Assembly (NCBI GenBank): GCA_964407525.1
Contig: CAYOWC010000010.1
Coordinates: 1-46,309, forward strand
Length of the DNA stretch: 46,309 bases
Direction of reading: 5' to 3'
DNA from: DUZB01 sp964407525
GTDB lineage: Bacteria; Desulfobacterota; DSM-4660; Desulfatiglandales; Desulfatiglandaceae
Below the pieces are notes generated by a model. The model had not been told where the DNA came from, ran no database searches, and saw nothing but the letters and a program-made list of their open reading frames with translations. Each line of letters begins with the position of its first letter. Within the stretch, counting starts at the first letter, position 1. Of the stretch, positions 15,739 through 23,035 are shown in pieces. The position numbers were made by a program, and so were the translations under genes.

Positions 15739-16938
15739 CTACTCCCTACTGTTCCTAAGTCCCATCGCCCTGTCCAAAACCAAATGCGCCACCTCATTTT
15801 TCGTTAGCAGCGGCGAATCTTCCACCCTGCCGTCCGCGTATATAATTTTGACCTGGTTGGTGTCCGTTGCGAAGCCCGCGTCGCTTCTGGACACATCGTT
15901 GGCGACGATCATATCAAGGTTTTTCTTTTTCACCTTTTCCATGGCGTTGGCAAGGAGTTCCTGGGTCTCCGCCGCAAACCCTACCAGGATATGGGGAAAT
16001 TCGGACTTTTTCCGGCCCAGTTCCCAGAGTATATCCGGATTACGGATCAGATCAAGGGATATGTTGTCGGCGCCTTTTTTAATTTTTTGGACGGCTGCCT
16101 CTTTCGGCCGGTAGTCGGAGACCGCGGCCGCCTTGATAATTACGGCGCAGTCACGGCGATGTTCGAATACGGTGTTTCTCATCTCGAGGGCTGTTCTCAC
16201 GCGGCACAGGGTTACCCCCGGGGGTGTTTCTACGGATGAAGGGCCGCTCACAAGGACCACTTCCGCACCGCGGGCGGCCGCGACCCTGGCCAGGGCATAC
16301 CCCATTTTCCCGCTGGATCGGTTCGTGATGAACCTGACCGGGTCGATCGGCTCTTCAGTGGGTCCCGCCGTGACAACGATCTTGATCCCTGCCAGGTCCT
16401 GCTCTGTCAACAGGATTTTTGCCTGCTCCAGGATCTCCGAAGGTTCGGGAAGGCGGCCTTTCCCTTCGGTGCGACAGGCTAATTGCCCTTCCCCGGGAGC
16501 CATGACCGCGATCCCTCTTTCCTGCAACCGGTCCAGGTTATCCTGTACCACCGGGTTCTGGAACATCTGCACATTCATGGAGGGGCAGACAAGGATTTTC
16601 GCGGTGGCGGCCAAGACCATGGTGGAGAGAAAGTCATCCGCCAGGCCCCAGGCCATTTTTGCGATGAAATTGGCCGTGGCGGGCGCCACGATCACCAGAT
16701 CTGATTCCTGCCCCCAGGAGATATGGTCAATAGCCACCCCCTCCTGATGAAACATGTGACTGATCACCCGGTTGCCCGAAAGGGCTTCAAAGGTAAGGGG
16801 CGCGACGAATCGTTCTGCGTTGGCCGTCATGGCCACTTGGACCATGGTCTCTTCCTTAACAAACAGGCGGACAAGTTCTGCGGCCTTGTAGGCCGCGATG
16901 CCGCCGGTTACTCCGATAACGATTTTTTTTCCTTTCAC
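15739..16938 (-). CDS. coaBC: bifunctional phosphopantothenoylcysteine decarboxylase / phosphopantothenate-cysteine ligase
   Basis: CoaBC carries out two consecutive steps of coenzyme A synthesis. Residues 1 to about 185 are the flavoprotein CoaC half: IGVTGGIAAYKAAELVR, the active-site histidine in DHISWGQESDLVIVAPATAN, the PSMNVQMF loop (PxMN motif) and the cysteine in LACRTEGKGRLPEP. Residues about 190-399 are CoaB: VVTAGPTEEPIDPVRFITNR, SSGKMGYALA, NPDILWELG and VGFAAET. The length of 399 is standard. The gene is first in the coaBC-udg-nfeD-stomatin block on the minus strand. A short 93-bp spacer separates it from the toxin-antitoxin pair upstream, with no visible terminator. Confidence 0.97.
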   Translation of the reverse strand: MKGKKIVIGVTGGIAAYKAAELVRLFVKEETMVQVAMTANAERFVAPLTFEALSGNRVISHMFHQEGVAIDHISWGQESDLVIVAPATANFIAKMAWGLADDFLSTMVLAATAKILVCPSMNVQMFQNPVVQDNLDRLQERGIAVMAPGEGQLACRTEGKGRLPEPSEILEQAKILLTEQDLAGIKIVVTAGPTEEPIDPVRFITNRSSGKMGYALARVAAARGAEVVLVSGPSSVETPPGVTLCRVRTALEMRNTVFEHRRDCAVIIKAAAVSDYRPKEAAVQKIKKGADNISLDLIRNPDILWELGRKKSEFPHILVGFAAETQELLANAMEKVKKKNLDMIVANDVSRSDAGFATDTNQVKIIYADGRVEDSPLLTKNEVAHLVLDRAMGLRNSRE

Positions 16939-17031
16939 GGGTTGTTCCTTTTTACCTGAAGCGTTGCAGCATGAACCAAACAGGGGTTAACCATGAACAT
17001 GAAGGACATGTAGAAAGTAGATTCCCACGAT

Positions 17032-17331
17032 TCAGCTTTGCTCCTGGTCAAAGAGATTCAAGCGCTTCTTTTCTTCATACACCTTTTCTGATAACAGTTC
17101 TCTAAGCAATGTTTGATAGGAACCCATCCCCCTTATCCGTGCCAGCCTGCGCAGGTCATCAATGATGAACCCCGGCAGGGAAACCGAAGTCTTAAACATC
17201 TTCAGTTTCCCTCCGTGCTTAGGGACCACCTGCATGCTTTTTCTTACAACTTCAGGCCTTTCAAGGTCAAAATCGCTGAGTTCGTAATGCGTCGCATCAT
17301 CTTCTGTCTTGCTATTTTGAGTTTTTTTCAT
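17032..17331 (-). CDS. BrnA/CopG-type antitoxin
   Basis: The 99-residue product overlaps the end of the toxin gene by 20 bp, the usual BrnTA order (toxin first). Its C-terminal half (LKMFKTSVSLPGFIIDDLRR, then LARIRGMGSYQTLLRELLSE) reads like a ribbon-helix-helix or helix motif of a CopG/BrnA DNA-binding antitoxin: one basic beta strand followed by two helices with G-S-Y-Q-T-L-L-R at the second helix. The product would neutralise BrnT and repress the operon. It ends with a charged tail. The call relies on position and fold pattern. Confidence 0.75.
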   Translation of the reverse strand: MKKTQNSKTEDDATHYELSDFDLERPEVVRKSMQVVPKHGGKLKMFKTSVSLPGFIIDDLRRLARIRGMGSYQTLLRELLSEKVYEEKKRLNLFDQEQS

Positions 17332-17599
17332 ACACTTGCCTCTCGTTTCTTTTCATGTCCCTGGCATGTATCGGCCGAGCAATTTCTCTTGATTTATGCT
17401 GAAATACGACGAAAAGGCGGCGTCCGCCAAAGGTCCGGCCCAATAGCACACGACGATCAGGGATCTTCTTGTGGGGGAAAATAACAAAAGGGGGATTATT
17501 AAAACACTGTTCGATCTCTTCTGCTGTTACCCCATGTTTTATTTCGTTCTTCCAGAGGTTCCCTTCATCCCACTCTATATAAAGATACCGTGCAGTCAT
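17312..17599 (-). CDS. brnT: BrnT family toxin (RelE-like fold RNase)
   Basis: The 95-residue sequence carries the BrnT signature: YIEWDEGNLWKNEIKHGVTA at the start, then ERR-equivalent DRRVLLGRTFGGRRLFVVF, and a C-terminal RPIHARDMKRNERQVYEK matching the family's RxIxAR-x-x-x-x-Er-x-Y ending. BrnT is a ribosome-independent RNase with a RelE-like fold. It pairs with the overlapping CopG-type gene downstream. The first arginine of the RxISAR motif is retained (ARPIHAR). The gene lies at the start of the accessory region and borders three inverted-repeat elements, which fits recent acquisition. Confidence 0.85.
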   Translation of the reverse strand: MTARYLYIEWDEGNLWKNEIKHGVTAEEIEQCFNNPPFVIFPHKKIPDRRVLLGRTFGGRRLFVVFQHKSREIARPIHARDMKRNERQVYEKNSK

Positions 17600-17654
17600 A
17601 CAAAAAAGTGTACTCTCGATGCGGTATTAAGTCAAGGGTAATTCAGGGATTGCG

Positions 17655-17769
17655 GCAATTCTCATTATGGGTCCCCATTCATTTCGGAATGCTGTGTGAG
17701 TGGCATTTTGCCACGATTTTTCGAGGCTATAAGCCTCTCTCACAGCCATGTTTTCAAAATGAGAATTGC
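17655..17769. repeat. 115-bp inverted-repeat (REP/MITE-like) element
   Basis: The ends GCAATTCTCATTATG (17655-17669) and CAAAATGAGAATTGC (17755-17769) are inverted repeats with one mismatch in 15. An inner hairpin uses GCTGTGTGAG and CTCTCACAGC. It has no open frame of note. Confidence 0.6.
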
Positions 17770-17857
17770 TGTAAACCCATTAAGCCCATTGACAATGTCC
17801 CCTGATTTCGATACCTGAATAGATAGCAGAAATATCGACCCACGGGTGGGGCTTATT

Positions 17858-17986
17858 TAGTGTCTGAACGAAAAGCCTGTTCAGACACGATTTCGGATTG
17901 CGGATTGAATGAAACAACTTTATCTCACAATAACTCAATGATGAATTTTGGTTATTTTGAATTTCGGAGTTTTCGTTCAGGCACTA
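17858..17986. mobile_element. 129-bp MITE-like element with 17-bp terminal inverted repeats
   Basis: TAGTGTCTGAACGAAAA (17858-17874) and TTTTCGTTCAGGCACTA (17970-17986) match as inverted repeats with one mismatch. The left end also makes an extra perfect 10-bp hairpin, GTGTCTGAAC with GTTCAGACAC (17860-17888). The interior is A/T-rich and non-coding. The remaining bases of 17600-18063 hold no gene. Confidence 0.65.
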
Positions 17987-18069
17987 TTTATACTCGTTGG
18001 CGAAAAGCTGGTTCTCATTAACATCACTTTGAAATAGAAGTCCTGTACTGAACAGGGAAGGGGGTGGGT

Positions 18070-18261
18070 ATGCTGAAAAAGGTCGTCGTCATGATTTTTG
18101 TCAGTCTTGTTTTTGGGCTGGGGTCTATTGGATGCGAAAAAAAAGAAGAAGGTATATTTGAAAAAATGGGGAAGTCGGCGGATGATGCCATCGAAAAAAC
18201 CAAGGAATCTATGGATTCAACCCAGAAGAAGGTTGAAAAAGCGGCCAGGGATTTGAAGTAA
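18070..18261 (+). CDS. small predicted lipoprotein
   Basis: A 63-residue product starts at ATG 18070 after a GAAGGGGGTG ribosome binding site. Residues 1-20 form a lipoprotein signal (MLKKVVVMIFVSLVFGLGSI) followed by GC, with the lipobox LGSIGC. The mature part is charged and helical (KKEEGIFEKMGKSADDAIEK, then TKESMDSTQKKVEKAARDLK), like small entericidin/YtxH-type helical lipoproteins. No function can be assigned. It stands alone between two inverted-repeat elements, 31 bp before the next one. Confidence 0.65.
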   Translation: MLKKVVVMIFVSLVFGLGSIGCEKKEEGIFEKMGKSADDAIEKTKESMDSTQKKVEKAARDLK

Positions 18262-18292
18262 TTTCTCAACAAGTCCGATCAAAAAATCTGGT

Positions 18293-18420
18293 CTTGATCA
18301 TCGTTTCGGCCGGGATTGTAGGTGCGACTTCAGTCGCACAGGGTCGGTGCTCGATGTGCGACTAAAGTCGCACCTACAGCAGGTCCCGGATAATGCCGGA
18401 TGGCCGAAACAATGATCAAG
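18293..18420. mobile_element. 128-bp inverted-repeat element with GTCGCAC hairpins
   Basis: CTTGATCATCGTTTCGGCC (18293-18311) and GGCCGAAACAATGATCAAG (18402-18420) are inverted repeats with one mismatch in 19. The interior contains two nested stems, GTGCGACTTCAGTCGCAC and GTGCGACTAAAGTCGCAC, themselves flanked by GTAGG/CCTAC. The whole 128 bp could fold into one cruciform. Its right end abuts the DUF4143 remnant. Confidence 0.7.
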
Positions 18421-18471
18421 GCCAAAAATCTTTAAAAATGTCATTGATACGAATGCTTTTATTTCTTTCTT

Positions 18472-18744
18472 CTACGGCAAATGGGGGAGCCACTGATATG
18501 CCGGCGCGACCAGTATGGACTGATCGCCATTGGGGATCAGGCGGTAACCCCCGGCCTCTTCGATGAGCTGAACGGCTGGTATTTTCAAGAAATTCTGGAA
18601 TTTCCGAAGCGCTGAAGATGGGTCTGTGTCTGTAAGTTTGGCCTCGATCAAGACAACCGGATCCCGGTCGTTGGCGATGACAAAATCCACTTCCTGCTGT
18701 TCCTTGTTCTTGATGAAGTGGAGAGAGAACGTTCCGTATCCCAA
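18472..18744 (-). pseudogene. C-terminal fragment of a DUF4143 AAA-type ATPase
   Basis: About 90 residues starting near a TTG at 18744 contain LHFIKNKEQQEVDFVIAN and PVVLIEAKLTDTDPSSALR. These are the C-terminal PD-(D/E)XK-like part (EVDFVI ... IEAK) of the ATPases annotated AAA_14/DUF4143, which are normally about 380-450 residues. The ATPase domain is missing, and REP-like palindromes at 18777-18900 occupy the place where upstream coding sequence should be. I therefore read it as a remnant truncated by repeat insertion or deletion. The 3' end is intact, with stop at 18472. Confidence 0.6.
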
Positions 18745-18776
18745 TGTCGTTCAATGGAAGCTCCAGCTTCCACACC

Positions 18777-18900
18777 CTCGTTCCCACGCTCCTGCGTGGG
18801 AATGCATAATGAGAGGCTCTGCCTCGTTTTCGCTTGCAGGAACGACGCAAAAAGGAATCCACTTTCATCCTCGTTCTAACGCTCCCGTGTGGGAAAGCTC
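18777..18900. repeat. two REP-like palindromes, CGTTCCCA family
   Basis: One good copy lies at 18777-18807 (CTCGTTCCCACGCTCCTGCG then TGGGAATGCAT) and a decayed copy at 18870-18900 (CTCGTTCTAACGCTCCCGTG then TGGGAAAGCTC). Both are in the same orientation, a typical tandem REP layout. The following 200 bp up to 19104 show no gene. Confidence 0.7.
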
Positions 18901-19104
18901 AGTTGTTTGAACTTGACAGTACCCACCGCATGGTCAATAATTCATCACTGAATGCTCAGGAAAACACCTGCCAAATTTCTGACAACGGGAGGGACCATGA
19001 CAACATCGTTGAAAATATGGCAAGGTGTGCCTGGTATGTCCGGGACATGGGCGTACGGGTGCTTTGAACAGGGAAGATGAAGGGGAGACCAAAGGAGATG
19101 TGTG

Positions 19105-20703
19105 ATGCCTGATGAACGATTTTTCAATACGGAAGGGCCGGTCAATTGTGAAAAGCATTATTGTCTCGATCCACTCTTTCGGATGAATCTCCTTGAGGTT
19201 TCAAGGCTTATTTCGCAGGAGAAATACTTTGTGCTGCATGCGCCCAGGCAAACGGGAAAGACTTCCTGTCTCCTGGCCCTGATGGATTATATCAACCGTG
19301 AGGGGACCTGGACATGCCTTTACATGAACGCTGAGAAAGGACAGTCTGCCCGGGAAGATGTGGCGAGAGGTATGCGGGCGGTTGTGGGGGACCTGGCGTC
19401 GCGGTCCCGGGACTTTCTCCATGACGACTTTCCCGTTCGACACATGAAAGAAATCCTGGAACAGTGGGGAGAGGACAGTGTCTTAGGCGAACTGTTGTCC
19501 CAGTGGACCGGTGAATTGGATAAGGGACTTGTGCTTCTTATTGACGAGGTAGACTCCCTGGTGGGGGACACTTTGATTTCACTGCTCCGGCAGATCCGTG
19601 CCGGTTACGATAAGCGACCCGGCAATTTCCCCCAATCCATCATTCTCTGCGGTGTCAGGGATGTTCGAGACTATCGGATTCACTCCGCCAGGGAAAAGGC
19701 GGTGATTACCGGTGGAAGTGCATTCAACATCAAGTCGGAATCGTTGCGGCTGGGTGATTTCACCCGGAAGGAGATGGAGGCCCTGTACCGTCAGCACACT
19801 GAGGCCACGGGGCAGGTTTTTGAACCGGACGCTCTCTCCCTTGCCTGGGAACTGACCCAGGGACAGCCATGGCTGGTGAACGCTCTTGGGTACGAGGCAT
19901 CCTTCCGGATGAAGGAGGGGAGGGACCGGAAGCGGTCGATCACAAAGGAGCAGATTGAAGACGCTAGGGAGTCCCTGATCCTGCGACGGGTGACCCACCT
20001 GGATCAACTGAGCGACAAATTGAAAGAGGAGCGGGTGCGAAGGGTTATCGAGCCTGTGCTTGAAGGTACTTCCGTGGAAACCGATTTCCGGTTTGACGAT
20101 GTTCAGTATGTCATGGATCTGGGGTTGATCAAGCGGATGCCCGGCGGTGCGTTGCAGGTCGCTAACGGCATCTACCGTGAAGTGATTCCCAGGGAACTCA
20201 CCTGGGGAATGCAGAGTGGCATTTACCAGGAAACCCTGTGGTATGTTGACCCGGATGGCCGGCTCAACATGGAGAAACTTCTTTCTGCGTTTCAGGAATT
20301 TTTCCGGGAGCACTCAGAGCACTGGATGGAGCGATTTCAATACAAAGAGGCCGGCCCCCAGCTCCTGATGCAGGCCTTTTTGCAAAGAATTGTCAACAGT
20401 GGCGGGCGGGTGGAACGGGAGTATGGCCTTGGCCGTATGCGTACCGACCTTTTGGTAATTCGACCGTTTCCCGGTGGGATACAGAAGGCGGTGATTGAAC
20501 TCAAGGTGCTCTACAAGAGCCTTGAGAAAACCATGGCTGATGGTCTTTCTCAGACCCGCGGGTACATGGACCGGTGCGGCGGGGTATCGGAAGGGTACCT
20601 GGTGATCTTTGATCGTACGGAAGGGAAACCCTGGGAAGAGAAAATCTTCCGACGGGAAGTCGGCAAAGATGAGGGGACGCCGGTGACTGTGTGGGGGATG
20701 TGA
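19105..20703 (+). CDS. AAA-like ATPase with C-terminal PD-(D/E)XK-like domain
   Basis: ATG 19105 follows AAAGGAGATGTG, a good ribosome binding site. The 532-residue protein opens with an AAA_35-like NTPase: a short lead, then HAPRQTGKTSCLLALMDY (Walker A near 47-55), VLLIDEVDSLVGDTLISLL (Walker B near 145) and SIILCGVRDVRDYRI (sensor region). A helical lid and winged-helix-like region (about 240-390) follow. The end holds AVIELKVLY preceded by TDLLVIRP, the D...ExK pattern of a PD-(D/E)XK nuclease fold (about 445-500). Such ATPases are frequent in predicted conflict systems but have no settled function. The next gene begins 13 bp downstream and encodes a lectin-fold FGE-like protein, so the two probably act together. 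Confidence 0.75.
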   Translation: MPDERFFNTEGPVNCEKHYCLDPLFRMNLLEVSRLISQEKYFVLHAPRQTGKTSCLLALMDYINREGTWTCLYMNAEKGQSAREDVARGMRAVVGDLASRSRDFLHDDFPVRHMKEILEQWGEDSVLGELLSQWTGELDKGLVLLIDEVDSLVGDTLISLLRQIRAGYDKRPGNFPQSIILCGVRDVRDYRIHSAREKAVITGGSAFNIKSESLRLGDFTRKEMEALYRQHTEATGQVFEPDALSLAWELTQGQPWLVNALGYEASFRMKEGRDRKRSITKEQIEDARESLILRRVTHLDQLSDKLKEERVRRVIEPVLEGTSVETDFRFDDVQYVMDLGLIKRMPGGALQVANGIYREVIPRELTWGMQSGIYQETLWYVDPDGRLNMEKLLSAFQEFFREHSEHWMERFQYKEAGPQLLMQAFLQRIVNSGGRVEREYGLGRMRTDLLVIRPFPGGIQKAVIELKVLYKSLEKTMADGLSQTRGYMDRCGGVSEGYLVIFDRTEGKPWEEKIFRREVGKDEGTPVTVWGM

Positions 20704-20750
20704 ATGGAGGCATACCATGAAAGGCCGTAAGTTTGTTAAAGTGACGGTGG

Positions 20751-21522
20751 GTGACCCTTTCAGCGGGGGAGGACGAGACCATCAGCATGCGATTGGATGC
20801 GGTCAAGACCGCACAACCGGCAGTCACGCAGCCAGCGGCAGGCGGGAAAATAAGCAACAGCCTGGGGATGGACTTTGTTTATATTTTTCCAGGGAGTTTC
20901 ATGATGGGGAGTCCGTCGGGGGAATCGGGCCGGGATAGTGATGAAACACAGCACCGGGTGACTTTGAGTAAAGGGTATTACATGCAGACCACGGAGGTGA
21001 CCCAGGGGCAGTGGGAGCGGGTGATGGGAAACAATCCATCGAAGTTCACGAACTGCGGGGACAACTGTCCGGTGGAGCAGGTGTCGTGGGAAGATTGCCA
21101 GGAGTTTATCCGGAAGCTGAATGGAATGGAGGGGGCTAACAAATACCGGCTGCCCACGGAGGCCGAGTGGGAGTATGCGGCGAGGGCGGGGAGTCGAACA
21201 AGGTATTTCTGGGGTGATGATGCAACCTGTAGCAGAATGATGTATGAAAATGACCCAGGTAGTTCTGAGGACAAGTGTGTTGACTACTTTCGTTCCCGCG
21301 GATTGACGCCTGATTCTACTGCACCTGTGAAAAGGTTTTCGCCCAACGCCTGGGGTCTCTACGACATGCACGGAAATGTTTGGGAGTGGTGTCAGGACTG
21401 GAAAGGCGATTATCCTTCGGGTTCCTTGATGGATCCTACAGGTCCTTCATCAGACTCGTACCGCGTGTTCCGGGGCGGCGGCTGGTACGGCGTCGCCAGG
21501 TACTGCCGGTCGGCCGATCGGG
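20751..21522 (+). CDS. FGE-sulfatase (SUMF1-like, C-type-lectin fold) protein, cut by assembly gap, probable 5' frameshift
   Basis: From about residue 40 the frame matches the FGE/SUMF1 fold: MVYIFPGSFMMG-like DFVYIFPGSFMMGSPSG, TTEVTQGQWERVMGNNPSKF, PVEQVSWEDCQEFIRKLN, YRLPTEAEWEYAARAG, WGLYDMHGNVWEWCQDW and RVFRGGGWYGVARYCRSADR at the break. True FGE has two active-site cysteines in the last block; here one is Gly and only the later Cys (RYC) remains, so sulfatase activation is unlikely and a binding role is likelier. An ATG at 20717 with a good TGGAGG reads MKGRKFVKVTV and then leaves this frame; removing one G near 20749 would join them. The gap at 21523 hides the C-terminus. The gene belongs with the upstream ATPase. 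Confidence 0.75.
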
Positions 21523-21622
21523 NNNNNNNNNNNNNNNNNNNNNNNNNNNNNNNNNNNNNNNNNNNNNNNNNNNNNNNNNNNNNNNNNNNNNNNNNNNNNN
21601 NNNNNNNNNNNNNNNNNNNNNN
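21523..21622. other. 100-N scaffold gap
   Basis: Exactly 100 N, the conventional filler for a gap of unknown length. The left contig ends inside the FGE-like gene and the right contig begins inside a RAYT transposase, both of them repeated sequence types, so the true size and even the adjacency are uncertain. Confidence 0.99.
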
Positions 21623-21937
21623 GAAATGAGAAAGGCCAAATCCTATACTGCAAGGTGTATCGTTGATTTTCTGGAAAGCCATGGCCCGGCTTTTTTTCTG
21701 AAGGAGTTGCAGTTTTTCAAAAAGCCACATAAGGATCAACAAACTTACCAGGTCTGGCAGGAGGGAATTCATCCCAAGCTCATTCGTGATGAACGGATGT
21801 TGAGACAGTGCATTGAATATGTTCACTATAATCCGGTGAAACGGGGATATGTTGACAGGCCGGAACATTGGCGGTATTCCAGTGCGCGTGATTATGCCGG
21901 GAATAAGGGTTTGGTGGTCATTGATCGGCTTTCGTGA
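21623..21937 (+). CDS. REP-associated tyrosine transposase (RAYT), C-terminal fragment at contig start
   Basis: The 104 visible residues begin EMRKAKSYTARCIVDFLE and contain LIRDERMLRQCIEYVHYNPV, KRGYVDRPEHWRYSSARDYA. These are hallmarks of the C-terminal half of the Y1-type RAYT domain: the catalytic tyrosine region (S-Y-T-A-R) and the HYNPVKRG-x(5)-W-x-Y-SS ending. The N-terminal HUH half lies in the gap. RAYTs are single-copy domesticated transposases thought to spread REP palindromes, and a reverse-orientation REP-like copy starts 24 bp after the stop. The N-terminal start of another RAYT is at 23036. Confidence 0.85.
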   Translation, partial: EMRKAKSYTARCIVDFLESHGPAFFLKELQFFKKPHKDQQTYQVWQEGIHPKLIRDERMLRQCIEYVHYNPVKRGYVDRPEHWRYSSARDYAGNKGLVVIDRLS

Positions 21938-21960
21938 CCTGAAGGCAGAGCCTTCCTGCG

Positions 21961-21991
21961 TGCATTTCCAGGCGGAGCCTGGGAACGAGGG
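21961..21991. repeat. REP-like palindrome, reverse orientation
   Basis: TGCATTTCCAGGCGGAGCCT followed by GGGAACGAGGG is the reverse-oriented form of the CTCGTTCCC...GGGAATGCAT family, placed just after the RAYT stop. The rest of 21938-22184 is A/T-rich promoter-like DNA without a gene. Confidence 0.6.
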
Positions 21992-22184
21992 TTTATGACG
22001 AATTTTCCTCCTCGTTCCGTTTGGGAACCAGTAAAACCTTTGCCTTGGCATGATAGATTGCCTGTATAACATGTTTATACATACTTGAAATATGAAAATA
22101 TGCTCTTGAACATTTATGCATACAATCAAATACTTATTCTGAAAGAATATATGAAAACGTAAACTATACATAGCGAGGCTACCC

Positions 22185-22433
22185 ATGGCAACTCAAATGA
22201 TAATTCGGGTCGAACCAAGCCTGAAAAATAAGGTTAGTCAATTGGCCAAAGCTGAAGGAAAAAACCTGAGCGAACTCGTGCGTGAACTGCTTGTGAAATA
22301 TACAAAGGAAAGAGATGCGAGCGCCTATATTGATACCCTGTGGGACAGAATTGGCCAAAATTTCATTCAAAATGATATCTCCGAGAATGACATCGAAGAA
22401 GCAATAAAACAAGTGCGGTCAGGAAATGCTTAA
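22185..22433 (+). CDS. ribbon-helix-helix antitoxin of PIN toxin pair
   Basis: The 82-residue product starts with ATQMIIRVEPSLKNKVSQLA followed by KAEGKNLSELVRELL. This is a ribbon-helix-helix pattern: one short beta strand (MIIRV), then two helices joined at G-K-N-L-S. The acidic C-terminal tail (NDISENDIEEAIKQVRS) would wrap the toxin. The stop overlaps the toxin start by 8 bp (22426-22433), so the pair is translationally coupled. As in other pairs, the antitoxin comes first and probably autorepresses. The ribosome binding site is GCGAGG 6 bp before the ATG. Confidence 0.8.
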   Translation: MATQMIIRVEPSLKNKVSQLAKAEGKNLSELVRELLVKYTKERDASAYIDTLWDRIGQNFIQNDISENDIEEAIKQVRSGNA

Positions 22434-22833
22434 AGTTGTCATTGATACGAATGTTTTCATTTCTTCCTTTTTTGGCGGTATTCCAAGAGAGATTATTAAC
22501 TATTGGAAAAAGGGGGAGATTACCCTGTGCCTTTCCCAGGAAATCATTGAAGAGTATATTGAGGTTCTTAACCGGCTCGGGTTAAAAGATAAAAATGAAA
22601 TACAAAACCTAACGAAATTATTCGCAGAAGGTTACCATTCAATCTTCGCTGCAAAAACACCTGACATCGAAGTTGTTGAAAACGATCCTGATGATAATAA
22701 ATTTATTGAGTGTGCAGTAGCGCTTGACAGCAAAATCATCATTTCCGGGGTCAGTCACCTCAAAAATTTAAAAAAATATGTCGATATCGAAATTAGGTCA
22801 CCCAAAGAATTCATAGAACGGATGTTTGTGTGA
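22426..22833 (+). CDS. PIN-domain toxin (putative RNase)
   Basis: The 135-residue product is a PIN domain. The first acidic residue is in KVVIDTNVFISSFF, the second in IIEEYIEVLNRL, the third in NDPDDNKFIECAVA, and the last block is KIIISGVSHL. It belongs to the group annotated as PIN-family toxin component of a toxin-antitoxin system (COG1569-like). Toxins of this type cleave tRNA or other RNA with Mg2+. All acidic positions look intact, so the toxin should be active. It follows the RHH antitoxin. Nothing beyond decayed 7-bp AGTAGGC-type repeats follows before 22982. Confidence 0.85.
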   Translation: MLKVVIDTNVFISSFFGGIPREIINYWKKGEITLCLSQEIIEEYIEVLNRLGLKDKNEIQNLTKLFAEGYHSIFAAKTPDIEVVENDPDDNKFIECAVALDSKIIISGVSHLKNLKKYVDIEIRSPKEFIERMFV

Positions 22834-22981
22834 AACATCAAAGTTCAGTAGGTAGTAAGTGGTAGGCAGTAGGCAGTCAGGGACCATCGGGATTCCCTTA
22901 ATAACCTACCACAATACCAAAGTTTCTTCCTCGATCAGACTGACTTCTCTATGAGCTGAGTCGGCCGGCAAGTACGTGCCC

Positions 22982-23012
22982 CTCGTTCCCATGCTCCTGC
23001 GTGGGAATGCAT
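22982..23012. repeat. REP-like palindrome upstream of RAYT start
   Basis: CTCGTTCCCATGCTCCTGCG followed by TGGGAATGCAT lies 23 bp before the ATG at 23036, in the place where REP sequences normally flank a RAYT gene. Confidence 0.75.
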
Positions 23013-23035
23013 ATGGGCAGTAACGGAGGTGAACC

